Of a stretch of 64,000 bases of DNA, positions 26,732-34,831 are shown one piece after another. The translations under genes were made by a program, and so were the position numbers. Every line of letters starts with the position of its first letter. The first letter of the stretch is position 1. The notes under the pieces were generated by a model that was not told the origin of the DNA, did no database searches, and was given only the letters and a program-made list of their open reading frames with translations. The stretch comes from Pseudomonas luteola NBRC 103146 (GTDB lineage Bacteria; Pseudomonadota; Gammaproteobacteria; Pseudomonadales; Pseudomonadaceae). Location of the stretch: positions 82,066 through 146,065 of the forward strand of contig NZ_BDAE01000014.1 of assembly GCF_002091675.1 (NCBI RefSeq), in the 5' to 3' direction.

Positions 26732-27768
26732 GGTGATGTCCTCGTACGATACAGGATCAGCGCAAAGGCCGGCGCACCTACCAGCGCGGTCACGACCCCG
26801 ATAGGCAGGACCTGATGGGGAACCAGTATGCGAGAGACGATATCCGCCAGCACGAGAAAATTGGCACCCAGCAAAATGGATGCGGGCAGAAGTCGAGTGT
26901 GCGACGGACCTACCAGAAAGCGTGCGGCATGGGGAATGACCAGGCCTACAAACCCTACCGCGCCTACAAGGCTGACCATCGTAGCGGTAATCAGTGCTGT
27001 CAGCGCAAAAAGAATCAGGCGCACGGCGATTACCGGAACACCCAGAGAGGCTGCGGTTTCTTCACCAAACGAGAACGCATCCAGCGTACGGGCGAAAAAC
27101 AGGCAGGCCACGAGGCCAATGCCGACCGCACCCACGGCCAGGGTGACGTCCGGCCAGCGGATACCGCCCAGACTCCCCAGGAGCCAGAACATCACGCTTC
27201 GAGCCTGCTCGGCGTTGGCGGACGTCGACACGATATACGCCGTCAGGGCGTTGAAAAGCTGGGAGCCTGCTACGCCTGCCAGCAAAATGCGGGTCGGTCC
27301 ACTGTTGAGCTTTGCTGCCAGAAGCAGAACCAGTACGAAGGCCAGCACTGCACCTAGGAATGCCCCAACTGAGAGACTTAGGGTGCCGGCACCTATGCCC
27401 AGCAACATAACGACAACCGCTCCGGTAGACGCACCCGCCGAAATGCCCAGCACGTAGGGTTCGGCCAGCGCATTGCGTAGGAGAGCTTGCAGAATCGCAC
27501 CGCATAATGCCAACCCGGCACCGCAGGATGCAGCGACCAGAGCGCGGCTCAGTCGATATTCCCAGACAATGCCTTGCTGAATTGGGTTAAGTACATAGTC
27601 TCCCCAGCCCAGCCCATTGAGGATGGCCTTCAGCGTAATATCGAAGGGAATCTGCATTTCTCCCAGCGATGCCGCCATTAATATCGAAACGCCCAGCGAA
27701 ACCAGTGACAGCAACGCAAACAGCAGGCGCCAGGGCCTGCCGCGATCATTGGACAGCGGTTGTATCAT
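26728..27768 (-). CDS. FecCD-family metal-chelate or cobalamin permease
   Basis: This 346-residue permease has the family features EYRLSRALVAASCGAGLALCGAILQ (about 68-92, split here), NALAEPYVLGISAGA and VGAVGFVGLVIPHAARFLVGP, and ends with the family's PIGVVTALVGAPAF segment. Unlike the fep system in this window there is only one permease gene, so a homodimer is expected, as in BtuC- or HmuU-type importers. It overlaps both neighbours by four bases. Confidence 0.88.
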   Translation of the reverse strand: MIQPLSNDRGRPWRLLFALLSLVSLGVSILMAASLGEMQIPFDITLKAILNGLGWGDYVLNPIQQGIVWEYRLSRALVAASCGAGLALCGAILQALLRNALAEPYVLGISAGASTGAVVVMLLGIGAGTLSLSVGAFLGAVLAFVLVLLLAAKLNSGPTRILLAGVAGSQLFNALTAYIVSTSANAEQARSVMFWLLGSLGGIRWPDVTLAVGAVGIGLVACLFFARTLDAFSFGEETAASLGVPVIAVRLILFALTALITATMVSLVGAVGFVGLVIPHAARFLVGPSHTRLLPASILLGANFLVLADIVSRILVPHQVLPIGVVTALVGAPAFALILYRTRTSP

Positions 27769-28835
27769 TGGACTGGCCTGGAGTGAGACGTTTCCAGAGC
27801 ACTGGAAATCGCCTCGATACCGTCCAGAACGCGCATCGAAGGATTAAGTGACTGCGCATCCACAACGATAATCTGATTATTCCGGACGGCCTTGAGCTGA
27901 CGTGTTACGGGATCGCTGCGAAGAAAGGCAAGTTTTTTCTCCACATCGTCTGCCGGATAGAGGCGTCTCTCCATCCGCGTGATGACAAGCAGATCCGGAT
28001 CCTGGGCGGCAATCTGCTCCCAGCTGACGCTGGGCCATTCATCGTTGCTCTGGGTAACGTTATTCAGGCCGAGCACCTCTGAAATATACGCCGGGACACC
28101 CTGCTGACCGGCTACCCATGGATCACCTTCCAGGCGTGAGCTGGAAAACCAGTACACGACCGACTGAGGCATATGCTTGTGTTGCCCGGCTTGGGCAATA
28201 GCCTGCTTCAAGCGCTCATCCAACTGATGGGCCAGGGCATCCCCGCGCGCCTGGACATCAAAAATACGTGCAAGCTCGTGGATTTCCTGAGCTATTAGAT
28301 CGAGCGTGAACGGTTTGGTGCGGCTACCGTCGGCATTGGACGTAGCCGTTACCTCTTTCCCCTCGCAATCGCTCGGCGCTATATAGGCAGGGATACCCAG
28401 TGACGCCAGCTGTTCGAACGTGGCCACTTCGCCATTCGGACCAACATGGTAGGTGTATTGCGCAGCGACGAAATCCGGCGATGTGTTGGCGACCGCTTCA
28501 AAGCTGGGTGCGTTATCAGCAAGCCGAGGAATCTTATCGTTATCGGCCTTGAGGGTGGGCTGAATCGGACCGAACCAGATGCCTGTTCCCACCATACGAT
28601 CAGCCAGGCCCAGTGAGAGCAACAACTCTGTACTGGCCTGTCCCAGCGTAACGGCTCGCTTGGGCGAATCCGCAAAGGTCAGTGTATGTCCGCAATTGTT
28701 CACGGTAAGCGGATAGGTCGTATGGTTTTCAGCCAAGGCAACGCTGGTAAATGAGGTGACTGATACCAGAAGTAATCCCAGCAGTGGAATGAGTCGACGA
28801 GCAGGCATCGCCGATTTAACACAAGCAAACCGCAT
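27765..28835 (-). CDS. ABC transporter periplasmic substrate-binding protein
   Basis: The 356-residue secreted binding protein has a signal peptide ending near VALA (about residue 36), then a class III fold with SPKRAVTLGQASTELLLSLGLADRMVGTG. The Cys in NNCGHTL and the Cys in PSDCEGKEV could form a disulfide. I chose the ATG at 28833-28835 because AAGGA lies six bases upstream; the longer frame starts with GTG. The neighbouring dksA2-zigA pair suggests a zinc-starvation importer like the Zur-controlled PA2912-2914 system of P. aeruginosa, but iron chelates or cobalamin remain possible, and I find no Zur box directly upstream. Confidence 0.82.
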   Translation of the reverse strand: MRFACVKSAMPARRLIPLLGLLLVSVTSFTSVALAENHTTYPLTVNNCGHTLTFADSPKRAVTLGQASTELLLSLGLADRMVGTGIWFGPIQPTLKADNDKIPRLADNAPSFEAVANTSPDFVAAQYTYHVGPNGEVATFEQLASLGIPAYIAPSDCEGKEVTATSNADGSRTKPFTLDLIAQEIHELARIFDVQARGDALAHQLDERLKQAIAQAGQHKHMPQSVVYWFSSSRLEGDPWVAGQQGVPAYISEVLGLNNVTQSNDEWPSVSWEQIAAQDPDLLVITRMERRLYPADDVEKKLAFLRSDPVTRQLKAVRNNQIIVVDAQSLNPSMRVLDGIEAISSALETSHSRPVQ

Positions 28836-28884
28836 GATATTCCTTGTAAGGGATGACACGTCCCATTAAACGCCCATGATAACC

Positions 28885-28908
28885 CTCAAGCCGCTATCCA
28901 TGCTTGAG
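28885..28908 (-). terminator. Hairpin between zigA and the ABC importer operon
   Basis: CTCAAGC (28885-28891) pairs with GCTTGAG (28902-28908) around a 10-nt loop. It lies between the minus-strand zigA stop and the binding-protein gene and may end or attenuate the upstream transcript. No T run follows. Confidence 0.3.
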
Positions 28909-29023
28909 CCTGAATAACGTAAAGGGTTTAAGGCAGGTTCTACACTCATTCACAACGGTGCGACCAAGTAATGCTCGGCATGAAAGAGCGAAGCACGCTT
29001 CTACAATCTACTGTGGTGTCCGA

Positions 29024-30262
29024 TCAGTTGGTTGCCTGATCGTCTGTCCAGTCCCCAAAAGGATCGGGCCAGGTACGCCAGACGTGCGACCCTAGTGCAA
29101 ACTCCTGATCGGTTAGCAGGCAACAGTCAAGCTCATTCTTCAATAGGTTGAAGTCCACATTCTGACCGATAAACACGAGTTCCTGGCGGCAGTCGCCTAC
29201 CTCCGGGTTCCAGCAAGCCATGATGCTCTCCAGGCTTTCTTCATCCTGAGGCCAGGACGTTTTAGGGACGAAGCGCCACCATTGGCCCGCCGGGCCATGG
29301 CGCATGAGCCCTCCCGCCTGAGACCAGCTACCGGCTACTTCTGGCTTGGAGGCCAGCCAGAAGTATCCTTTGGAGCGAAGCAGTCGGCCGTTATGCCAAT
29401 CCTGATTCAAAAAGTCGAAGAAACGTTGGGGATGAAAGGGGCGGCGTGCCTTATAGGACGTAGAGGCAATGCCATACTCCTGCGTTTCAGGAATATGCTC
29501 GCCACGCATTTCCTTGAGCCAGCCCGGCGCATGTGCGGCGCGTTCAAAATCGAAAAGGCCGGTGTTGAGAATCATGTCCAGTGGGACGTCACCCATTACC
29601 ATTGAATGAATACGGGCATGGGTATTGAGTCGCTTCAGAATCGCAACGAGTTCTTCGCGTTCGGCCTGGCTGATCAGGTCTATCTTGCTGATCAGAATGA
29701 CGTCTGCAAACTCTACCTGCTCAATTAGCAAGTCGGTAATGGAGCGCTCATCATCGTCACCCAACGTCTCACCGCGCGAAGCCAGGCTGTCGGCATTCTG
29801 GTAATCCTGCAGAAAGTTGACACCATCTACAACGGTGACCAATGTGTCGAGCCGTGCGAGATCGGCAAGACTGGTACCCTGTTCGTCTCGAAAGGTAAAC
29901 GTCTCGGCAACCGGAAGCGGCTCGGAAATGCCAGTCGACTCGATGAGCAGGTAGTCGAAGCGGCCTTCACGTGCCAAGCGGCTGACTTCTTCAAGCAGGT
30001 CTTCACGCAGCGTGCAACAGATGCAGCCGTTGCTCATTTCGATCAGTTTTTCTTCCGCGCGATTGAGGCTGACGTCACGTTGCACTTCGCTTCCGTCGAT
30101 ATTGACTTCGCTCATGTCGTTAACGATGACCGCAACCCGCCGGTTTTCACGGTTTTTAAGGATATGGTTCAGCAAGTTGCTCTTGCCGGCACCCAGAAAG
30201 CCGGACAGTACCGTTACAGGCAATGAAGAAAGAGAAGGGGAGGGATCAATCCTGGCGGACAT
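29024..30262 (-). CDS. zigA: CobW/COG0523 GTPase, ZigA-type zinc metallochaperone
   Basis: The 412-residue G3E GTPase has Walker A GFLGAGKS at 21-28, the metal-binding GCICC motif with Cys80, Cys82 and Cys83, SKID for guanine recognition, and a C-terminal CobW_C domain. COG0523 proteins of this subfamily hand zinc to enzymes in zinc-poor cells. It starts at ATG 30260-30262, overlapping the dksA2 end by 17 bases, so the two are cotranscribed. An in-frame start at 30337 is less likely. The Zur box before dksA2 should control both. The Walker A is followed by Asn where Thr is usual. Confidence 0.85.
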   Translation of the reverse strand: MSARIDPSPSLSSLPVTVLSGFLGAGKSNLLNHILKNRENRRVAVIVNDMSEVNIDGSEVQRDVSLNRAEEKLIEMSNGCICCTLREDLLEEVSRLAREGRFDYLLIESTGISEPLPVAETFTFRDEQGTSLADLARLDTLVTVVDGVNFLQDYQNADSLASRGETLGDDDERSITDLLIEQVEFADVILISKIDLISQAEREELVAILKRLNTHARIHSMVMGDVPLDMILNTGLFDFERAAHAPGWLKEMRGEHIPETQEYGIASTSYKARRPFHPQRFFDFLNQDWHNGRLLRSKGYFWLASKPEVAGSWSQAGGLMRHGPAGQWWRFVPKTSWPQDEESLESIMACWNPEVGDCRQELVFIGQNVDFNLLKNELDCCLLTDQEFALGSHVWRTWPDPFGDWTDDQATN

Positions 30263-30650
30263 GGCGTTCACGTTGTTCCTGTCGTTGCTTGGCTTCGATA
30301 CAAAGGGTGGCCGTCGGGCGTAGCAGGAGTCGGCCAAGGCCTATAGGCTCACCCGTTTCCTCGCACCAGCCGTAGGTACCTTGAGCCAAGCGATCGAGAG
30401 CGGCGTCGATCTTGTCGATCAGCTTTTTCTGGCGCTCCAGTTGGCGTAGCTGCCATTGCTGCTGCTCTTCCCGGGTGGCGATGTCCGCGGCATCTGCAGA
30501 ATACTCAAGCGTTCGTAGGGCCTGGAATTCAGCATCGATCTGGCGAGACAACTCTTTCCGTTCGGTCTCCAGCCGCTGTTTGAAAAAAGCCTGTTGGGCT
30601 TCACTCATATAGGCTTCTACAGGTTGTGCCATGAGCTCATGCTCGTTCAT
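30246..30650 (-). CDS. dksA2: DksA2, zinc-finger-deficient DksA paralogue
   Basis: The 134-residue RNA-polymerase-binding factor keeps the coiled coil and the acidic tip (Asp53, Asp56, Ala58 in DAADIAT) used to act with ppGpp. The zinc finger is degraded: of the four cysteines only Cys96 and Cys117 remain, with Thr99 and Ala120 replacing the others. This matches P. aeruginosa DksA2, also 134 residues, which replaces DksA when zinc is scarce. I chose the ATG at 30648-30650 by that homology. A Zur-type palindrome lies 18 bases upstream of the start codon. Confidence 0.9.
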   Translation of the reverse strand: MNEHELMAQPVEAYMSEAQQAFFKQRLETERKELSRQIDAEFQALRTLEYSADAADIATREEQQQWQLRQLERQKKLIDKIDAALDRLAQGTYGWCEETGEPIGLGRLLLRPTATLCIEAKQRQEQRERHVRQD

Positions 30651-30667
30651 AAGAAATAACCTATAAA

Positions 30668-30682
30668 TGTTATAACATAACA
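30668..30682 (-). promoter_or_regulatory. Zur box upstream of dksA2-zigA
   Basis: TGTTATAACATAACA is a perfect inverted repeat (TGTTAT-AAC-ATAACA) inside AAATGTTATAACATAACA. It matches the Zur operator GTTATANNATAAC of pseudomonads and enterobacteria. It is directly upstream of dksA2. Confidence 0.8.
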
Positions 30683-30845
30683 ATACAGGATCGTTTAGGA
30701 CGAATCAATGCCTCTCCAGCTGTGCCTTTTACGGTAGCGAGATCAGTTAGGCCGAGCTACGCAGCCAGTCTATAAGTGTAACCACGCATCTGAAGGGGAT
30801 TAAAAGTCAACGTGCCCCAACCGATCCGTTGGGGCAGTGAGAGAT

Positions 30846-33296
30846 TCAGTTGAAATGAACAGGCTTTGTGTCTGCCTGAGGCTCCTCAGGCGCCCATAGT
30901 TCGGTAGCCCATTGAGCGCATATCTGACGGGTGAATGGCTGAGGGTGGGAGACGGCATAACCCTGTACATAATCCACCCCGAGCACTTTCAAGGCCTCGA
31001 TAATGGCGGAAGTCTCTGCAAATTCGGCAATGGTGCGTTTGCCGGTGAGATGACCCAAACGATTGATCACATCAACAGTGGCTCGGTCGACCGGATCTTC
31101 CAGCAGGTTTTTCACAAAGCTGCCATCGATCTTGAGATAGTCCACCGGCAAATGTTTGAGGTATGTGAACGAAGACATCCCTGCGCCAAAATCATCTAGA
31201 GAGAAGCGAAAACCCAACTCTCTTAGGGTCTCGATAAACGTACGTGCGGCATTGAGGTTGGCTATGGCGTGGGTTTCGGTAATTTCAAAGCAGATCCGGT
31301 TGGGCGCAACTGCGTGCAGGGCCAAACGATCCTGAATGTAATCAATCAGGGACATATCGCCCAATGACGAGCCTGACAGATTAATAGCGCATACGCGTAA
31401 CAGCTCCGGCGGCAAGGTGGCGCAGATAGCAAAGGCCTCGTTGATGACCCAGCGATCCAATAATCCCATGAGGCCGTAGCGTTCGGCAGCAGGAATGAAC
31501 GCGAACGGGCCTATCAGCGTGCCTTGTTCATCGTGAAGCCGGAGCAGGACCTCGACATGGCGATCATGTGCAGTCTGTGGGCCAACTCCATAGATAGGCT
31601 GCGCGTAAAGACAGAAGCGATTCTCATCCAGCGCCTTGTGAATTCGCTGCACCCAGGTCATTTCGCCCTGACGCTGGGTCATTTCCTTATCATCATAGGT
31701 GTAGACCTGGATCCGGTTGCGGCCTTTGTCCTTGGCGGCATAGCAGGCAAGATCCGCCATGCGTAGGGCATCTTCACTACTGAGTTCCCGGCCGCCCAGA
31801 TGGACGATACCGATGCTCAGGCCCACCTTGAAGGATTGGCCTGCTGCCTGGAAGTCCTGACTGCGGGCCAGCAGCCGCAAGCGCTCGGCAAGGGACTCGG
31901 CAGCCTCAGGGGTGCAGTTTTCCAGCAATACACCAAACTCATCACCTCCCAGTCTTGCCAACGTGTCGTTGGCATCCAAGAGGCTTTGAAGGGAGGTGCA
32001 GAGCTGCAGCAGCAGGCGGTCGCCCTGAAAGTGGCCGGTGGTGTCATTGACGATCTTGAACTGGTCTACATCGAAAAAAAGCAGAGACGCGTGCTTGTCC
32101 TGTGTGTTTTCCAGCAGCAGTGTTAGCCGCCGCTCGAACTCGCGTCGGTTAAGCAACCCTGTCAAAGGATCGTGAGCGGCCTGCCATGCCAGCTGATCAA
32201 GGTATTCCCGTTCGCGAGTCCGGTCATGCAACACCAGGACAGCGCCCGCCTGTCCATTCACCTGTCCCAATGGAGCGCTGGCAAGGGCAACGGGAAGTGA
32301 CTTGCCGTTACTGCTGCGCAAGGTGTAGTGCGTGGTTACGTCGCTGGATTGCCATTCGCCTGCAAATAGCCGAGTGCTGACAGGCGCTGGGACTAAGGAG
32401 CCACTGTCTTCAGTCTGGATATCCAGTAGCGCATCGACAGGCTTTCCTACAGCCGCTTCCGCTGTATGACCAATCAGGCGCGCCGCGGCCGGATTGAGAT
32501 ATTCCAGACGCCCATTGGCATTGACTGCCATAACGGCATCGACGATAGAGGCGAGGATAATCTGTGCCCGTTCTTTCTCTTTTTGAAGTGCCCGCTCGAA
32601 CGCGCGGCGCTGCATGACTAGCGTATGCATCCGCCAGGTCGTCAGGCCCACCAGCAGCAGAGCAGTTCCCAAATTGATGAGAAGCAGGACGTGAATGAAG
32701 TGACGTGAGGCTTCCCCTAGCACACGAGAAAAGGCAATGGTTTCCGGCAGCATACGGTTATGCAGCATGAGCAATTGTTGCTTCCAGTGCTCACGGTCTC
32801 GCAGCGACGCGTCCGCTGAGCGGGCGTATACCGTTTGAGCCAAAGCCTGAAGCTCATCCATATGAGGATCGGTCACATGCCAATGATTGATAACTTGCCG
32901 AAGTGGATCGACAGTATGAGCCCAGCGAAACAGGCGGATCATACCCGGCATGTCAGCAGGGTGATTGCCCGCCGCAACCAGCAGTCTATAAGCCTCTTCA
33001 GGATTGCCACGTGCCGCTAGCAGGTCACGCGCCTGCCGATCGAGCTGATTGACCTTGAAGTAGTCCAGAAACATCTGGTAGTGGCTCGGCTCGCCCGTAT
33101 CGATGTAAGTGTTCAACGCCAGCATGGCGTTGCCCAGGCTTTTGCTCCATAAGCTCTCAGCCGTCACATAGCCTCTGACAGTCGACAGCAGATTCAGACT
33201 GGCAACAGCCACCAGCGCCTGCAGGCAGACGATAAAGATGAAGGGCCATACGACTCGATGAGTACGTTGGCTGGTGGCTTTCGAACGTTTGAACAT
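30846..33296 (-). CDS. Membrane GGDEF/EAL protein (c-di-GMP turnover)
   Basis: The 816-residue inner-membrane protein has TM helices near 18-38 and 205-225 bounding a helical periplasmic sensor. A PAS domain follows (about 245-360, INANGRLEYLNPAA-like), then a GGDEF domain with an intact GGDEF near 452-456, then an EAL domain near 560-800. The EAL signature reads EVL (VEVLLRL, near 582); the later NLSG, E-T-E, DDFGAG and DYLKIDG motifs are present, so phosphodiesterase activity is plausible. No RxxD inhibitory site precedes GGDEF. The ATG has AAAGG upstream. Net activity cannot be told. Confidence 0.9.
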   Translation of the reverse strand: MFKRSKATSQRTHRVVWPFIFIVCLQALVAVASLNLLSTVRGYVTAESLWSKSLGNAMLALNTYIDTGEPSHYQMFLDYFKVNQLDRQARDLLAARGNPEEAYRLLVAAGNHPADMPGMIRLFRWAHTVDPLRQVINHWHVTDPHMDELQALAQTVYARSADASLRDREHWKQQLLMLHNRMLPETIAFSRVLGEASRHFIHVLLLINLGTALLLVGLTTWRMHTLVMQRRAFERALQKEKERAQIILASIVDAVMAVNANGRLEYLNPAAARLIGHTAEAAVGKPVDALLDIQTEDSGSLVPAPVSTRLFAGEWQSSDVTTHYTLRSSNGKSLPVALASAPLGQVNGQAGAVLVLHDRTREREYLDQLAWQAAHDPLTGLLNRREFERRLTLLLENTQDKHASLLFFDVDQFKIVNDTTGHFQGDRLLLQLCTSLQSLLDANDTLARLGGDEFGVLLENCTPEAAESLAERLRLLARSQDFQAAGQSFKVGLSIGIVHLGGRELSSEDALRMADLACYAAKDKGRNRIQVYTYDDKEMTQRQGEMTWVQRIHKALDENRFCLYAQPIYGVGPQTAHDRHVEVLLRLHDEQGTLIGPFAFIPAAERYGLMGLLDRWVINEAFAICATLPPELLRVCAINLSGSSLGDMSLIDYIQDRLALHAVAPNRICFEITETHAIANLNAARTFIETLRELGFRFSLDDFGAGMSSFTYLKHLPVDYLKIDGSFVKNLLEDPVDRATVDVINRLGHLTGKRTIAEFAETSAIIEALKVLGVDYVQGYAVSHPQPFTRQICAQWATELWAPEEPQADTKPVHFN

Positions 33297-33388
33297 GAAA
33301 CCTTTCCAGCAATGCCATAAGTGGCAGTTTGATGAAAAGGTATCGGCGGAAGGTGCGTTTAACTGTTGCCGGATTTACGGGTTTTTAC

Positions 33389-33421
33389 AAAAAAAAGCGA
33401 ACCGCTGGAGGACGGCTCGCT
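33389..33421 (-). terminator. Intrinsic terminator of eamA
   Basis: AGCGAACCG (33396-33404) and CGGCTCGCT (33413-33421) pair around an 8-nt loop, and on the minus strand the stem is followed by a T7 run. It lies 25 bases past the eamA stop. Confidence 0.85.
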
Positions 33422-33446
33422 AAAGAAAACAGCAGGAACAGGTGTG

Positions 33447-34331
33447 TCAGTTCAATACACGTTGCCGCGGTGCAAACAGACGGCCACCAAACACATTGAC
33501 TGCTAGGCCCCCCATGACCAGCAGGGCACCGACCAGCTGGAAGGACGTGAGCTGCTCATCCAGAAATACAGCTGCCGAAGCGATACCGATAATCGGCACC
33601 AGCAGCGAAAACGGTGCAACCTGGCTTGCCGGATAACGCGAGAGCAGACGGCTCCACAGGCAGTAGCCCAGCAAGGTTGCAATGAAGGCCAGATAAATGA
33701 CCGCCAGAATCGATGACGTGCTGATCCCTTGCAGGGCGCTTACTATCCGGTCAGGACCTTCAAGCCAGTACGACAGTAGGTAAAAGGGGATCGGTGGAAC
33801 AATGCTGCCCCATACGACCAGTCCCAGCATATCGACCTGACCAATACGCTTGGTGACGATATTTCCCATCCCCCACATGGCGGCCGCGCAGAGGGTGAGG
33901 ACAAATCCCAATACGCTCAGGTTACCGCCACTTTCCATCCCAATGAAAATCAGCCCACCTGCAGCAATGATAAGGCCGATGAGGTTCTGGGGGCGGAAGC
34001 GCTCGCCCAGAAAAAGAACGGCCATCAGCAACGTAAAAAATGCCTGAGCTTGGAGTACCAGAGAGGCAAGGCCTGCCGGCATACCCACATACATGGCCGA
34101 AAACAGAAAGGAAAATTGGCCCAATGAAATGGTGGCGCCGTAGGCCAGCAACCATTTCCATGAAATGGCGGGTCGCTTGACGAAGAAAACTGCCGGTAAG
34201 GCAGCCAGGGTAAAGCGCAGCGCGCCAAGCAGCATGGGAGGTACGCCATGCAGTCCGATCTTGATCACCACGAAATTAAGCCCCCACGCCACAATGACGA
34301 CCAGGGCTAGAAGCAGATCCTTAGGGGACAT
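33447..34331 (-). CDS. eamA: EamA-family exporter (O-acetylserine/cysteine efflux type)
   Basis: The 294-residue drug/metabolite-transporter protein has about ten helices in two EamA repeats. The start MSPKDLLLALVVIVAWGLNF and internal stretches VVIKIGLHG, GMPAGLASLVLQAQAFF and YLAFIATLLGYCLW closely follow E. coli EamA (YdeD), which exports cysteine and O-acetylserine. I chose the ATG at 34329-34331 on this homology; the open frame reaches 34430. Substrate is by homology only. An imperfect palindrome AGGTG-GTAA-CACCT at 34419-34432 could be an operator. Confidence 0.82.
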   Translation of the reverse strand: MSPKDLLLALVVIVAWGLNFVVIKIGLHGVPPMLLGALRFTLAALPAVFFVKRPAISWKWLLAYGATISLGQFSFLFSAMYVGMPAGLASLVLQAQAFFTLLMAVLFLGERFRPQNLIGLIIAAGGLIFIGMESGGNLSVLGFVLTLCAAAMWGMGNIVTKRIGQVDMLGLVVWGSIVPPIPFYLLSYWLEGPDRIVSALQGISTSSILAVIYLAFIATLLGYCLWSRLLSRYPASQVAPFSLLVPIIGIASAAVFLDEQLTSFQLVGALLVMGGLAVNVFGGRLFAPRQRVLN

Positions 34332-34800
34332 GTGCAACCCGTTATCCAGATGAGGCAGCCGCAGGCTGCGAAATAAAGCCGGTCTGGCATCCCTGACTGG
34401 CCCCATGGTTTGTACCTTAGGTGGTAACACCTTGTAACTATAGATACAGCTGGATGAATTTCAGGGCGAACAGTAAGGGGAGAGCGCCTGGTATTCGTGT
34501 CGTTGCACGCCGTGCTCTGGCTGATTGCGTCCAATACCCGTTTCGTTTTATTGGTGTGTTCGACACGCTGCGCATGGCTAGGCGAAACTTTGACCCTGCG
34601 AGCTGCGTATGCCTACACCTTCCCGCATTATTTGCTTTGAGCTTATCTGATTTAAAAACCGGGTAGCGGCGCTAAGCGAGACTTGATAACTACTTCTAGG
34701 GCATTAGAAGTCAATAATACCAGCCTATTTAAGAGTGCTACTGACCAAGACAGTATCGGTGCTAAAAACAGGTAATCAGCTTTAAGGATAGTGTCTGATG
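34332..34800. other. Gene-free gap between eamA and the acyltransferase
   Basis: No convincing gene is present in this 470-base stretch. A plus-strand frame from 34421 lacks codon bias, a ribosome-binding site and any recognisable motif. The only structure noted is AGGTG-GTAA-CACCT at 34419-34432, near the eamA promoter side. Confidence 0.4.
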
Positions 34801-34823
34801 TGGCCCGCCGTTTGGGCGGGCCA
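34801..34823. terminator. GC-rich hairpin after the SGNH acyltransferase
   Basis: TGGCCCGCC and GGCGGGCCA form a perfect 9-bp stem with loop GTTTG, directly after the minus-strand stop at 34832. A weak T-rich stretch follows only on the plus strand. Confidence 0.6.
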
Positions 34824-34831
34824 TCTTCTTT

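Noticed and set aside
28836..29023. Cobalamin riboswitch before the FecCD-type importer
   Set aside because: No B12-box or other conserved riboswitch core could be recognised; only a 7-bp hairpin is present.
34421..34666. Plus-strand open frame of 81 residues in the eamA-acyltransferase gap
   Set aside because: Amino-acid make-up is arginine- and cysteine-rich in a way typical of unselected frames, and there is no ribosome-binding site or recognisable motif.
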